Assembly: GCF_000422765.1 (NCBI RefSeq)
Contig: NZ_AUGR01000002.1
Location: 358,796 to 422,795, forward strand
Source of the DNA: Neptunomonas japonica DSM 18939
GTDB taxonomy: Bacteria; Pseudomonadota; Gammaproteobacteria; Pseudomonadales; Balneatricaceae
Direction: 5' to 3'
DNA: 64,000 nucleotides
This document shows positions 26,799-37,273 of the stretch, piece by piece. Below the pieces are notes generated by a model that had not been told where the DNA came from, made no database searches, and worked only from the letters and a program-made list of their open reading frames with translations. The translations under genes were made by a program, and so were the position numbers. How positions within the stretch are numbered: position 1 is the first letter of the stretch; each line of letters begins with the position of its first letter.

Positions 26799-28388
26799 AT
26801 GGGACACAAATTTGCAGAGATCGCATTCACTGAATCTGTCCGGGATGTACAGCATCAGCTGGGTAGCCGCACAGGATATGCCAGCATGGATGAAGGAGAA
26901 GATTACAATAACTTGCTCAGCCAGCACGAAGCAGACTTTATCACTGCGCGTGATAGTTTTTACATGGCAAGTGTGAGCGAAACGGGTTGGCCTTATGTGC
27001 AGCATCGCGGTGGGCCGGCTGGTTTTATGAAGATTATTGATGCACAAACGATAGGCTTCGCTGATTTTAGTGGTAATCGACAGTACGTCAGTGTGGGTAA
27101 CCTTCGTAAAGATGACCGCGTATCTTTGTTTCTTATGGACTATAAAAACCGTCGTCGTCTCAAAATTTTAGGACGCGTACGTTTGGTCGAGCTTGAAGAG
27201 ACCGAGCTATTAGCAGCACTTGAGGTGAATGACTATCGAGCACGTGTAGAGCGTGGCTTTGTGATTCATATTGAGGCATTTGATTGGAACTGCCCACAGC
27301 ATATTACGCCGCGATACACCGAAACTGAGGTGGAAGCGATGCTTGAGGCGAAGGATGCAGAAATAGCGGCACAGCAAGCTACAGAAACCATTGAACATGC
27401 AGCTCATAAGCAGGCGAGTGCTTTGTCAGTGTTTGGCCAAGGTGAGTTGTCGTTAGTGATATCGGGTGTGCGTCAGCTAACCCCACGTGTAAGAGCGTAT
27501 GAACTGCGTACACTTGATGGATTAGAATTACCTAAAGTAGAAGCCGGCTCGCATTTACGTGTGCCAGTACGGCTGAAAAACGGAACGTTAACAGAGCGCC
27601 ATTATTCTATCTGCTCTAACCCCGCGCGCCGCGATATCTATGAAATTGCCGTATTGAAAGAAGCGCAGGGTACGGGTGGCTCTGAGGGGGTACATGAATG
27701 CTTTGATATAGGCTTACAGCTGAATTGTGATCTTCCGCAAAATAACTTTTCACTGCATATTGATGCGCGTCCTGCTGTGTTAATTGCTGGTGGTATTGGC
27801 GTTACGCCCATTAAAGCGATGGCGCAGGCATTAAAGGCAAGAGGCACTGAGTTACAGTTTCATTATGCGGGGCGCAGTGAAGTGGAAATGGCTTTTAGTG
27901 ATCGCTTAACAAGAGAGTTTACTAAGCGTCTAAACCTGTATCGCGCCACACATGCAGAACGTATGGATATTGCTCATCTGCTTAGTACTGCACCTAATGA
28001 TGCCATTTTTTATGTGTGTGGCCCAAATCGCTTAATTGATGATGTCGTCAAGCAAGCAGAAGCATTACAGATAAACCCAGAACGCATAAGGTTTGAACGT
28101 TTTTCAGCCGCACCCGCAGCCAATGCTCAACCTATTGAGGTGGAGTTGCGTCGTTCAGGTGTGCAGATTCAGGTTGGTCGTGATCAGAGTATTCTTGATG
28201 CCATGCTAGATGCCGGTGTCGATGCGCCCTTTAGCTGTAAAGCAGGTATTTGTAAGTCGTGTGCTGTAACAGTGCTTGAAGGTGAGCCTGAGCACCGTGA
28301 TGCAGTATTAACCCCTGCTGAGCAGCAAACCTTGATCTGCCCTTGTATATCGCGTGCAAAAGGTAAGCGCTTAGTGTTGGACATATAA
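26799..28388 (+). CDS. PNPOx-like / ferredoxin reductase / 2Fe-2S ferredoxin fusion protein
   Basis: A 529-residue three-part flavoprotein. Residues 30-180 are a pyridoxamine-phosphate-oxidase-like FMN split barrel (DSFYMASVSETGWPYVQHRGGPAGFM). Residues 215-430 are an FAD/NAD ferredoxin-reductase domain (LTERHYSICSNPA, then IAGGIGVTPIKAM and FYVCGPNRLIDD). Residues 445-529 are a plant-type 2Fe-2S domain with CKAGICKSC near 478-486 and a last cysteine near 518. It should pass electrons from NAD(P)H through FAD and FeS to the split-barrel flavin. The substrate is not known. It is the second gene of the LysR-linked operon, with GGAGG upstream. Confidence 0.85.
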   Translation: MGHKFAEIAFTESVRDVQHQLGSRTGYASMDEGEDYNNLLSQHEADFITARDSFYMASVSETGWPYVQHRGGPAGFMKIIDAQTIGFADFSGNRQYVSVGNLRKDDRVSLFLMDYKNRRRLKILGRVRLVELEETELLAALEVNDYRARVERGFVIHIEAFDWNCPQHITPRYTETEVEAMLEAKDAEIAAQQATETIEHAAHKQASALSVFGQGELSLVISGVRQLTPRVRAYELRTLDGLELPKVEAGSHLRVPVRLKNGTLTERHYSICSNPARRDIYEIAVLKEAQGTGGSEGVHECFDIGLQLNCDLPQNNFSLHIDARPAVLIAGGIGVTPIKAMAQALKARGTELQFHYAGRSEVEMAFSDRLTREFTKRLNLYRATHAERMDIAHLLSTAPNDAIFYVCGPNRLIDDVVKQAEALQINPERIRFERFSAAPAANAQPIEVELRRSGVQIQVGRDQSILDAMLDAGVDAPFSCKAGICKSCAVTVLEGEPEHRDAVLTPAEQQTLICPCISRAKGKRLVLDI

Positions 28389-28414
28389 GGTTGGATATAT
28401 AAAAAGCACTTTAT

Positions 28415-28454
28415 AAAAAAGCATCGGCCTGTTTTAGATTAGCTGATGCTTTTT
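28415..28454. terminator. Bidirectional terminator between convergent genes
   Basis: AAAAAGCATC and GATGCTTTTT form a 10-bp perfect stem with a 19-base loop; T runs exist on both strands. It lies between the fusion protein (plus) and the SDR gene (minus). Confidence 0.7.
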
Positions 28455-28479
28455 GACAGTCTGCTTACTGTTCGACGTT

Positions 28480-29313
28480 CTAATATTGCTCGCTTAACGC
28501 GAGAGCAAACCCCGCTTTATAGTCGGGGTACAAAAACCGGTATCCAGACTCTTGTAAGCGTTGGCTATTACAACGTTTGCTACCGCCACGTCTAATTTCT
28601 ACTGCTTGTGTTGTTTCTATTCCCAACTGTTCTGCTAGCCACACGGTAATCTCGCGTATTGGTGTTGGGTTTAGGTCGCTGGCCAAATAGAGAGTATCTA
28701 CTGGTTTATTTTCATTAATGCGCTGGATTAGGTGAGCAAGCACACCGGCGCAGTCGTCTCGGTGAATTCGATTGCTGTAGTGAAAATCTTCTCGTGCAAC
28801 GCTGCCGCCTTTTACACGGTCAATCAGATGATTTCTGCCCGGCCCATAAATACCGCTAAAGCGCACCACAGTGGCATTACCTTTTTCTAATACTGCAAGT
28901 TCTGCTTGTCGCATGATCTGCCCGGATACTTGCTCAGACTCGGTGGGCGATTGCTCGTCGATCCATTCATGCTGGTGTTGGCCATATACACTGGTGCTGG
29001 ATGTAAAGAATAGATGCTTTGGCTGTTGCGGTAGCGCATCGTAGATATTGTTGAAGCCGTCTACATAGGCTTGCTGGTATGCATTTTCACTACGGCCTGT
29101 TGTTGCAGCGCAATAGATTAATATATCAACATCTGGCAAGTCTGATAGTGTATCTTTATCAGAGAGATCAGCAGAAATAGCGTGAATGCAGTCAGGAAGC
29201 TGGTTTATAGTACGCCGTAAACCGAAGACGTGATGGCCTTGTGTTGCTAGCGTAACACCCAATGCGCTTCCTACGTCGCCACAGCCAGCAATAAGGATAC
29301 GCAGTTTAATCAT
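28480..29313 (-). CDS. NAD(P)-dependent SDR/epimerase-like protein
   Basis: A 277-residue Rossmann protein of the YeeZ-like extended/atypical SDR group. The nucleotide-binding motif is ILIAGCGDVGSALGVTLATQGH near residues 6-27; FFTSSTSVYGQ carries the catalytic serine and tyrosine region, and FSGIYGPGRN follows. The substrate is unknown. It is divergent from oxyR with 48 bp between the starts. Confidence 0.82.
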   Translation of the reverse strand: MIKLRILIAGCGDVGSALGVTLATQGHHVFGLRRTINQLPDCIHAISADLSDKDTLSDLPDVDILIYCAATTGRSENAYQQAYVDGFNNIYDALPQQPKHLFFTSSTSVYGQHQHEWIDEQSPTESEQVSGQIMRQAELAVLEKGNATVVRFSGIYGPGRNHLIDRVKGGSVAREDFHYSNRIHRDDCAGVLAHLIQRINENKPVDTLYLASDLNPTPIREITVWLAEQLGIETTQAVEIRRGGSKRCNSQRLQESGYRFLYPDYKAGFALALSEQY

Positions 29314-29361
29314 GGGGTTAGTTCCTCTTAAAAAACTGCATCATAACAGAGGATATGAGCA

Positions 29362-30279
29362 ATGACGCTCACAGAACTACGTTATATCGTCACTCTTGCT
29401 AAAGAGCAGCACTTTGGCCATGCCGCCGAAAAATGCTTTGTTAGTCAGCCTACTTTATCTATTGCAGTTAAGAAGTTGGAAGAAGAGCTAGGCGTTGCCT
29501 TATTTGAGAGAAGTAAGAACGCAGTACGGGTAACGGATGTCGGTAAAAGCGTGGTGGAACAGGCCGTAAAAGTGCTACAGCAGGCTGATGTGGTTAAAGA
29601 TTTAGCGCAGGTAGGTAAAGATCAGTTGCGCTCTCCATTGCGTGTTGGTGCTATTTATACGATAGGGCCTTACCTGTTTCCCCATCTAGTACCGCAGGTG
29701 CAAGAGCTTGCGCCACATATGCCATTGTACATAGAAGAAAATTTTACGGCGCGCTTACGTGAAAAATTACGCAATGGTGAGTTGGATGCCATTATTATTG
29801 CTCTGCCTTTTGAAGAGCCGGATGTCGTCACACGTATGCTGTATGAAGAGCCTTTCGTGATGCTATTGCCTAAGCAGCACCCTTGGTGTGAGCAAAAGAC
29901 CATTGATGCGACCAACTTAGCCAATACTGAGTTGTTGCTCTTGGGTGAAGGGCATTGTTTCCGGGATCAGGTGTTGGAGTCTTGCCCTACACTGCAGCAG
30001 GCGATTCAGAATCAGCACGGTGTCACTGAAGGCAGTTCTCTAGAAACTATTCGGATGATGGTAGCGAGTGGTTTAGGTTCTAGTGTGTTGCCAATGTCAG
30101 CTACTAATGGTTATTACCAGTCGGATATGGTGGTCACTAAGCCCTTTAAAACACCACAGCCAACCCGTGGTGTTGCCGTGGCATGGCGAGCTAGCTTTCC
30201 TCGTTCTAAAGCGATTGATGTATTGGTGAATGCAGTGAGCCATTGCCAAGTAAATATTCCTATCGAGACGGCGTCATAA
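29362..30279 (+). CDS. oxyR: Hydrogen-peroxide sensor OxyR
   Basis: A 305-residue LysR-family activator. The DNA-binding domain begins MTLTELRYIVTLAKEQHFGHAAEKCFVSQPTLS. The peroxide-sensing pair falls exactly at Cys199 and Cys208 (GEGHCFRDQVLESC), identical in number and spacing to E. coli OxyR, so the protein should form the activating disulfide. It activates catalase and peroxidase genes. The recG start is 1 bp after its stop, an arrangement also seen in Pseudomonas. Confidence 0.97.
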   Translation: MTLTELRYIVTLAKEQHFGHAAEKCFVSQPTLSIAVKKLEEELGVALFERSKNAVRVTDVGKSVVEQAVKVLQQADVVKDLAQVGKDQLRSPLRVGAIYTIGPYLFPHLVPQVQELAPHMPLYIEENFTARLREKLRNGELDAIIIALPFEEPDVVTRMLYEEPFVMLLPKQHPWCEQKTIDATNLANTELLLLGEGHCFRDQVLESCPTLQQAIQNQHGVTEGSSLETIRMMVASGLGSSVLPMSATNGYYQSDMVVTKPFKTPQPTRGVAVAWRASFPRSKAIDVLVNAVSHCQVNIPIETAS

Positions 30280-30280
30280 C

Positions 30281-32371
30281 GTGAGTGTTTCATCGAGTTA
30301 TGGTGTGGGCTCACCCGCTGTTACGGCGTTAAAAGGCGTAGGTGCTGCCTTGTCTTTGAAGCTTGAGCGGTTGGGTATCAGTACGATTCAGGATTTGTTG
30401 TTTCATCTGCCAACCCGTTACCAAGACCGCACCCGTATTGTTCCGATTGGCTCACTGCGCCCAGGCGATGAGTGCGTTATTCAGGGAACGATTCTGGCTT
30501 GTGATATCCAAATGGGGCGCCGACGCAGCCTGTTGTGCCGAATACAAGATGGCACTGGCACATTAACGCTACGTTTTTTTCATTTTTCGGCGTCGCAAAA
30601 AAATGCCTTGGCTGTGGGTAGTGAGTTACGTTGTTTTAGTGAGGTGCGCCCAGGCCCTGCTGGACTAGAGATGGTTCACCCTGAATACCGCGCCAGCACC
30701 GCTGATGGCTTAACACCAGTTGAAGAGAGTCTTACTCCTATTTACCCAATGACCGAAGGGTTGCAGCAAGCAAGAGTACGTAGCTTGGTGCAGCAGTCAC
30801 TTGCATGGCTAGAAACGGGTAGTGTGTCTGAGCTATTGCCTGAATCAGTCCGGCGGAAATGGCGCTTGCCTGAGCTAAAAGACTCGCTGATCTATTTGCA
30901 CGCGCCACCAGTTGATGCCGACCAGCACTTGTTGTTAGAAGGGCTGCACCCCGCACAGCGTCGTTTAGCTTTTGAGGAGCTGCTAGCTCACCATCTAACG
31001 CTATTGCAGCTACGTCATAAGGTGCAGGAGCATGGCGCGCCCGTGCTGCCGCCTTCGCAGCATCTGACAGAGCCTTTTTTAGCGCAGTTGCCTTTTAGTT
31101 TAACCAATGCGCAGCAGCGCGTTAGCCAAGAGGTCTCAGCTGATCTTGAGAAAAGCATCCCTATGCTGCGCTTAGTACAGGGTGATGTGGGCTCGGGCAA
31201 AACCATGGTGGCAGCGCTGGCGGCCTTGCAAGCGGTAGAGAATGGTTTACAAGCAGCCATTATGGCCCCCACAGAGATTTTAGCAGAACAGCACTTTATT
31301 AATTTTTCCCAATGGATGGAACCGCTAGGCATCAAGCTCGCTTGGCTAGCCGGTAAGGTAAAAGGTAAACAACGTGTTACGCAGCTGGCGGCCATTGCTG
31401 ACGGTTCAGCACAAATTGTGATTGGTACTCATGCGTTGTATCAAGAAGAGGTACGGTTTTATAACCTTGGCTTGGCGGTTATTGATGAGCAGCATCGCTT
31501 TGGTGTGCATCAGCGCTTGAGCTTGCGGGAAAAGGGTCGGGACGGGAAGCGTAGCCCGCATCAATTGATCATGACGGCTACGCCTATCCCACGTACATTA
31601 ACCATGAGTGCTTATGCTGACTTAGATTGTTCGATTATTGACGAGTTGCCTCCAGGCAGAACGCCAGTCAATACCGTGGTGATTGCTGATTCTCGTCGTG
31701 ATCAGGTGGTAGATCGTGTACGAGCGGCGTGCTCAGAAGGCCGCCAAGTGTATTGGGTTTGTACACTCATAGAAGAGTCTGAAGCGCTACAGTGTCAAGC
31801 TGCTGAAGTTGCAGAGGCTATGCTGCAAGAGTTGTTGCCTGAGTTGCGTATTGCGCTGGTACATGGGCGTATGAAGGCGAAAGAAAAATCTGATGTGATG
31901 CAGCGCTTTAAAGCGGCTGAACTAGATTTGCTGGTGGCCACCACAGTGATTGAAGTAGGCGTGGATGTACCTAACGCCAGCGTTATGATTATTGAAAACC
32001 CCGAGCGTTTAGGGTTGTCGCAGTTACATCAGCTACGTGGGCGAGTAGGGCGTGGCTCAGTCGAAAGCTTTTGCGTTCTGATGTACCATGCGCCGCTTTC
32101 TAAACAAGGGCGTGAGCGCTTGGCAGTGATGCGAGAAACGACAGATGGGTTTCGTATTGCTGAAAAAGATTTGGAGCTACGTGGCCCGGGAGAAATTCTA
32201 GGGACTCGTCAAACGGGTATGATGCAGTTCCGTATTGCAGATTTGCAGCGTGACTCTGATTTACTGGGTCGTGTGCAGCAGGTTGCCACGCAGCTAGCTG
32301 ATCAGCCTGCAGTGATGGAGGCCGTGGTGCGCCGCTGGCTGGGGCATCATGATGAATATGGGCATGTGTAG
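30281..32371 (+). CDS. recG: ATP-dependent DNA helicase RecG
   Basis: A 696-residue RecG. The N-terminal wedge/OB domain (about 1-230) includes LPTRYQDRTRI; the helicase core has Walker A QGDVGSGKT near residue 301, VIDEQHRFG near 400, MTATPIPRTL, and the C-terminal VIEVGVDVPNA with QLRGRVGRG. RecG reverses stalled forks and branch-migrates Holliday junctions. Start is GTG 30281 directly after oxyR, so it is probably translated from the oxyR transcript. Confidence 0.97.
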   Translation: MSVSSSYGVGSPAVTALKGVGAALSLKLERLGISTIQDLLFHLPTRYQDRTRIVPIGSLRPGDECVIQGTILACDIQMGRRRSLLCRIQDGTGTLTLRFFHFSASQKNALAVGSELRCFSEVRPGPAGLEMVHPEYRASTADGLTPVEESLTPIYPMTEGLQQARVRSLVQQSLAWLETGSVSELLPESVRRKWRLPELKDSLIYLHAPPVDADQHLLLEGLHPAQRRLAFEELLAHHLTLLQLRHKVQEHGAPVLPPSQHLTEPFLAQLPFSLTNAQQRVSQEVSADLEKSIPMLRLVQGDVGSGKTMVAALAALQAVENGLQAAIMAPTEILAEQHFINFSQWMEPLGIKLAWLAGKVKGKQRVTQLAAIADGSAQIVIGTHALYQEEVRFYNLGLAVIDEQHRFGVHQRLSLREKGRDGKRSPHQLIMTATPIPRTLTMSAYADLDCSIIDELPPGRTPVNTVVIADSRRDQVVDRVRAACSEGRQVYWVCTLIEESEALQCQAAEVAEAMLQELLPELRIALVHGRMKAKEKSDVMQRFKAAELDLLVATTVIEVGVDVPNASVMIIENPERLGLSQLHQLRGRVGRGSVESFCVLMYHAPLSKQGRERLAVMRETTDGFRIAEKDLELRGPGEILGTRQTGMMQFRIADLQRDSDLLGRVQQVATQLADQPAVMEAVVRRWLGHHDEYGHV

Positions 32372-32437
32372 ACTCTTTCAGCGAGACTTACTTAGTACTA
32401 GTATAAATTATTCAATAGAGCAGTAAATGAGGTTTAT

Positions 32438-32947
32438 GTGAGCGTATCAGAACAACAGTTGGCCATAATAGCTGAGCAAATTGGTCGTGAGCCTAAAGGG
32501 TTAGTCGGCGTAACCGTCGCTACTGCAACAGGGGTTCCGTTGGTGCTGCAGATGCGCTCGTTAGTGGGTAATGTACCTTTTCCAACGCTTTATTGGTTGT
32601 CTTCCAAAGAGTTGTGCAAAGCGATTGGGCGTATAGAAGGTAAGGGCTGGGTTAAAGAGATAGAAAGCCGTTTGCAAGAAGATGATGAGCTTAAAGAAGC
32701 CTTTTTACAGAACCAAAAAGCTTATGTGGCGCGTCGTTGGGAGCTAATGTTGCCGCAGGATAAGCAACGTATTGAAGAGCTTGGTTTTACACAAATGTTT
32801 GAGCGCTATGGTATTGGCGGTATTTCTCAATGGGACAAAGTGCGTTGTTTACATATGCAGTATGCGCATCATTTGGCTGACGGGAATGTGATAGGTGCTT
32901 TGATGGATCAGGAGTTCGAGCTTAATAAGCGGAATTATTTGTTATGA
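32438..32947 (+). CDS. DUF501 family protein
   Basis: A 169-residue protein of the DUF501 family, showing IGREPKGLVGVTVATATGVPLV near the start, FPTLYWLSSKELCKAIGRIE in the middle and CLHMQYAHHL near the end. The function is not known in any organism to my knowledge. Start is GTG 32438 with GAGG upstream. It follows recG and may share its transcript. Confidence 0.85.
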   Translation: MSVSEQQLAIIAEQIGREPKGLVGVTVATATGVPLVLQMRSLVGNVPFPTLYWLSSKELCKAIGRIEGKGWVKEIESRLQEDDELKEAFLQNQKAYVARRWELMLPQDKQRIEELGFTQMFERYGIGGISQWDKVRCLHMQYAHHLADGNVIGALMDQEFELNKRNYLL

Positions 32948-32990
32948 CAGGCGGCAGTGGTTTTTGCAGCGTGTGATGTAACCTGATAAC

Positions 32991-33025
32991 TGCTAAAGCA
33001 CTTATTGTGGATAAGTGCTTTAGCA
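32991..33025. terminator. Long perfect hairpin between convergent genes
   Basis: TGCTAAAGCACTTAT and ATAAGTGCTTTAGCA form a 15-bp perfect stem with a TGTGG loop, between the DUF501 gene (plus) and the RIO kinase (minus). There is no real T run, so termination would be imperfect; it may block read-through or stabilise the 3' ends. Confidence 0.55.
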
Positions 33026-33045
33026 AATACTAGCTCTTGTTTAGT

Positions 33046-33903
33046 TTACGCTGACTCTTCTGCGTCAAGTATGCGCTCTTGTCGTTCTTGCTCTTCTAGC
33101 CATGCTGCTTTGATCTCTTGTAAGACTGTATCCACATCGGCAGCTTGATCACTTTCAACAAATTGGCCTGTTAACTCTGCGTCTGGCGTTAGGTCACCAT
33201 TTTCAAATAGCGCCCAAATCTCTTTGGCGTAGCGAGTTTCCATCAGTTCAGGTGCGTACTGGGCATAATAAGTTGTCATGTTATTCACATCACGCGCCAG
33301 CATTTTCTGGGCATTATTATTGGCTGCCGCATCGACTGCTTGTGGAAGGTCAATAATGACTGGGCCGTATGAATCTACCAGTACATTAAATTCTGATAGA
33401 TCCCCATGTACTAACCCTGCGCACAGCATCAATGAGACGTAATGCATCACGACAAGGTGATCTTCGCGGGCCTGTTCAGGCGTTAGTGCAATATCATTCA
33501 GGCGTGGGGCTACGTGGCCATCGTTATCTGTGACCAGCTCCATTAACAAGACGCCATCAAAACAACCATAAGGCTGAGGTACGCGTACACCCGCATCGGC
33601 GAGACGATAGAGTGCATCTACCTCAGCGTTCTGCCAGGTTTCTTCTTGTTGGTGGCGGCCGAATTTAGAGCCTTTTTCCATCGCGCGAGCGCGGCGGCTA
33701 TTGCGTACTTTGCGGCCTTCTTGGTACTGAGCTGCTTGTTTAAAGCCGCGTTTGTTCGCTTCTTTGTATATTTTAGCGCAACGAACTTCGTCGCCGCAGC
33801 GAACGACAAAAACATCTGCTTCTTTACCACTCATCAGCGGGCGCAGGACTTCGTCTATTAAGCCGTCTTCTATTAGGGGCTGTAATCGTTTTGGAGCTTT
33901 CAT
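33046..33903 (-). CDS. PA4780-type RIO1-like serine kinase
   Basis: A 285-residue RIO kinase of the proteobacterial PA4780 family. ATP-binding lysine lies in EVRCAKIYKEANKRGF; the catalytic loop is LVHGDLSEFNVLV near residues 163-175 with the aspartate and asparagine, and the metal-binding aspartate is in VIIDLPQAVD. An acidic C-terminal tail ends the protein. Archaeal and eukaryotic relatives act in small-subunit ribosome maturation; the bacterial substrate is not established. It is monocistronic. Confidence 0.88.
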   Translation of the reverse strand: MKAPKRLQPLIEDGLIDEVLRPLMSGKEADVFVVRCGDEVRCAKIYKEANKRGFKQAAQYQEGRKVRNSRRARAMEKGSKFGRHQQEETWQNAEVDALYRLADAGVRVPQPYGCFDGVLLMELVTDNDGHVAPRLNDIALTPEQAREDHLVVMHYVSLMLCAGLVHGDLSEFNVLVDSYGPVIIDLPQAVDAAANNNAQKMLARDVNNMTTYYAQYAPELMETRYAKEIWALFENGDLTPDAELTGQFVESDQAADVDTVLQEIKAAWLEEQERQERILDAEESA

Positions 33904-34055
33904 GGCACCCTTGTAACTTATACTTTCATGGTATGATTTGTGTCAGATAACACTGCCAGTTAAAACTATAGCTGCTTTTTAATACAAAACCGCTTTGGCA
34001 CTGTGCGTTATGCTTTAATTAACTCTGTCGAAAAGTAAAACAGTTGGAAAAAATT

Positions 34056-34883
34056 GTGAGCACCCTTCCAGAAAAACGTCTCAATAAATATATCAGCGAG
34101 TCAGGTTTTTGTTCCCGACGCGAAGCCGATAAGCTAATTGAGCAAAAGCGAGTCACGATCAACGGTAAACAACCCGAACTTGGTACGAAAGTGACGCCTT
34201 CGGATACTGTCTTCGTTGATGGAAAACGAATTAATGCCAGCGCGGAAAATAAATCCGATCGTATCTATATAGCTTACCATAAGCCGATAGGTATTACGTG
34301 CACCACAGAGCGTCACGTTAAAGGTAATATTATCGATGCAATTGGGCATAAGCAGCGTATTTTCCCTATTGGGCGCTTGGATAAGCCCTCTGAAGGTTTA
34401 ATTTTCCTTACCAGTGATGGTGATATCGTCAATAAAATTTTGCGTGCAGAAAATGCTCACGATAAAGAATATGTCGTCACGGTAGATAAGCCATTAAGTG
34501 AGCGTTTTGTTGATCGAATGTCACGTGGCGTACCTATTCTGGATACAGTCACTAAACCTTGCCAAGTGACAATTCAGAGCCGTTTCGTGTTCAAAATAAT
34601 ATTAACTCAAGGGCTTAATCGACAAATTCGCCGTATGTGTGAGTATTTGGGTTATGACGTTAAGAAGCTAAAGCGTACACGTATTATGAATGTTCACTTG
34701 GCAGGACTAAAGCCTGGGCAATGGCGTGATTTAACACGTGATGAAATGGCAGAAATTAACGCGGCTGTAGTTACGTCTAATAAGACAGCAGTGGATAGCT
34801 CTAAACCGCAAGCGAAAGTAAATCACGTGTCAAGTAATACGCGAGCTCGTGTGTCGAAAGAACGTAAAAAACACCGCTCGTAA
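34056..34883 (+). CDS. rluF: 23S rRNA pseudouridine synthase RluF
   Basis: A 275-residue RsuA-family enzyme. The N-terminal S4 RNA-binding domain (RLNKYISESGFCSRREADKLIEQ) is followed by the catalytic motif GRLDKPSEGL with aspartate near residue 108, and later LTQGLNRQIRRMCEYLGYDVKKLKRTRI. The KPIGITCTTERHVKGNI region is typical of RluF, which modifies U2604 of 23S rRNA. The tail is basic. GTG 34056 is preceded by TTGGAAA and chosen over the TTG at 34044. Confidence 0.9.
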   Translation: MSTLPEKRLNKYISESGFCSRREADKLIEQKRVTINGKQPELGTKVTPSDTVFVDGKRINASAENKSDRIYIAYHKPIGITCTTERHVKGNIIDAIGHKQRIFPIGRLDKPSEGLIFLTSDGDIVNKILRAENAHDKEYVVTVDKPLSERFVDRMSRGVPILDTVTKPCQVTIQSRFVFKIILTQGLNRQIRRMCEYLGYDVKKLKRTRIMNVHLAGLKPGQWRDLTRDEMAEINAAVVTSNKTAVDSSKPQAKVNHVSSNTRARVSKERKKHRS

Positions 34884-34921
34884 CGCATGGTTTGTAATTG
34901 ATGCGGTGTTTTTTAGGCAAT

Positions 34922-34949
34922 AAAAAAGCAGACAATTGTCTGCTTTTTA
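34922..34949. terminator. Bidirectional terminator between rluF and ferredoxin gene
   Basis: AAAAAGCAGAC and GTCTGCTTTTT form an 11-bp perfect stem with an AATT loop; A and T runs flank both sides. Confidence 0.9.
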
Positions 34950-34971
34950 GTGTGCTCAATTTGAGAGTCGA

Positions 34972-35750
<779 letters not shown>

Positions 35751-35918
35751 CTAACCCTGTTTTGCTGTACTTATTGCCACTATTACAAGTGCGGCATATT
35801 ATCGGAATTGCCGCAGTGGTACAAATATAATAATGGAATGTGTACATCATTATTGGTTATAAAAAATAAATTTTATATTTCAAATTAGAATATACAGGTG
35901 CAAAAACAGGTGTCAATT

Positions 35919-37187
35919 ATGCTTTCTAAGGTTAGAGCGGGTCTTATAAGAACCTCTTCGGCCCTCATGTGTTTGGTGTTACTCAGTGGTTGTGAGGCGT
36001 TACAAAGCGTAGACAGAGGGTTGTATAACGCTGCAGAGGCGGTTAGTAAGCGAGACAGAGTCACCGGTCAGCGTACATTAAGTATGGCAGGCAGGGGGCA
36101 ACAGATAGCTCAAGGTAACGCTGCCGTTGAACAGATAATTGCTCAGCAAAAGAAAGCGGGCAAAAAAATTAACGCTGCATTAGACCGCAGGGCCTATCAG
36201 CGTTTGGTGAGAATTTTTGATCGTATTCATCGCGTCAGCCATTTAGCCAATGAACGTTGGTTACCTATCTTGATTGATAATCCTTCATTTAATGCTTTTA
36301 CCACCGGCGGTACTTACATTGTGGTGCATAGTGGTTTGATGAAAGATCTCAAAAGTGATGCTGAATTAGCGGCTGTTTTAGGCCATGAGGTGGCGCATAC
36401 TGTGGCTAATCATGTTTTTGAGCGACAAACACATCAGACAGCGGCTTTGATTGCTGGATCAAAGGCGGCAAGAAAAGGTGGCTATCAGGCTGCGTTTACT
36501 CATGAAAGTGAAATTGAAGCGGACAAAATAGGGATCCTTTATGCTGCGCTGGCGGGGTTTGATCCGTACGCGGCTAGCCGCATTTGGGAGCGCCAGTATA
36601 AGAAAGAGGGAAGTGCGCGCGGCCTGTTCTTTCATGATCACCCAGTTAACCCTGAACGTGCGGTATTGACGCGTAATGTCGCTAAGAAAGTGAAGCCGTA
36701 TTATCGTAAGGGTCGGCAAAACCCACAATCTGCGGCGTTACTAAACAACAATGTCTTATGGCGCAAAAGTGTTGCTTCAGCGCCAGCAGGTAATGGTGCG
36801 GGCTTGTCTGCTATTTTGGGGACAGCATTGGGTGCTTACGTACAACATCAAGGTACCAAGCAAGAGGCCAATCGCCAGGCGCAGCAGATCCGAGTGATGC
36901 AGGCGTTGGATAAAAAAGTCGTTGTTTTGGGCGAAAAAGTGATTGATCAAAACTCTTGGCAGGTCGTATGGCAGAATCGAAATAACGTCAGTATGAAAAA
37001 TATTGTTATGGGAGTGCTCATTAAAAATTCTAAGGGGAAGGTTAAACGTTACGTTGCACATGTAAAAGGTAGTGTTCGCCCCGGTGCGCGCTTTGCAGCC
37101 CAGTTTGATTTGCCAGACCTGACGGTTGCTCAGTTAAAGAGAATGCAAATCAAATACTATCTGGATGATGCGATACCTTATAGGTAG
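35919..37187 (+). CDS. M48 family metalloprotease lipoprotein
   Basis: A 422-residue lipoprotein. The signal ends in a lipobox LLSGC, with cysteine near residue 25. The zinc motif HEVAH lies near residues 156-160 and the third ligand in HESEIEADKIG near 196, so the peptidase site is complete (LoiP/YcaL-like M48). The C-terminal 130 residues look like a separate secreted domain with QNSWQVVWQNRNNVSMKN. It probably works in outer-membrane or periplasmic protein quality control. ATG 35919 with ACAGG upstream is preferred to GTG 35898. Confidence 0.88.
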   Translation: MLSKVRAGLIRTSSALMCLVLLSGCEALQSVDRGLYNAAEAVSKRDRVTGQRTLSMAGRGQQIAQGNAAVEQIIAQQKKAGKKINAALDRRAYQRLVRIFDRIHRVSHLANERWLPILIDNPSFNAFTTGGTYIVVHSGLMKDLKSDAELAAVLGHEVAHTVANHVFERQTHQTAALIAGSKAARKGGYQAAFTHESEIEADKIGILYAALAGFDPYAASRIWERQYKKEGSARGLFFHDHPVNPERAVLTRNVAKKVKPYYRKGRQNPQSAALLNNNVLWRKSVASAPAGNGAGLSAILGTALGAYVQHQGTKQEANRQAQQIRVMQALDKKVVVLGEKVIDQNSWQVVWQNRNNVSMKNIVMGVLIKNSKGKVKRYVAHVKGSVRPGARFAAQFDLPDLTVAQLKRMQIKYYLDDAIPYR

Positions 37188-37273
37188 CACTTATAATCTG
37201 TTGAAGGAATGTTAATGTTGGCGGGATGCGTTAGACTGGAGGGCGATAGCTTATATAGCCAAAGGAGATTTTA

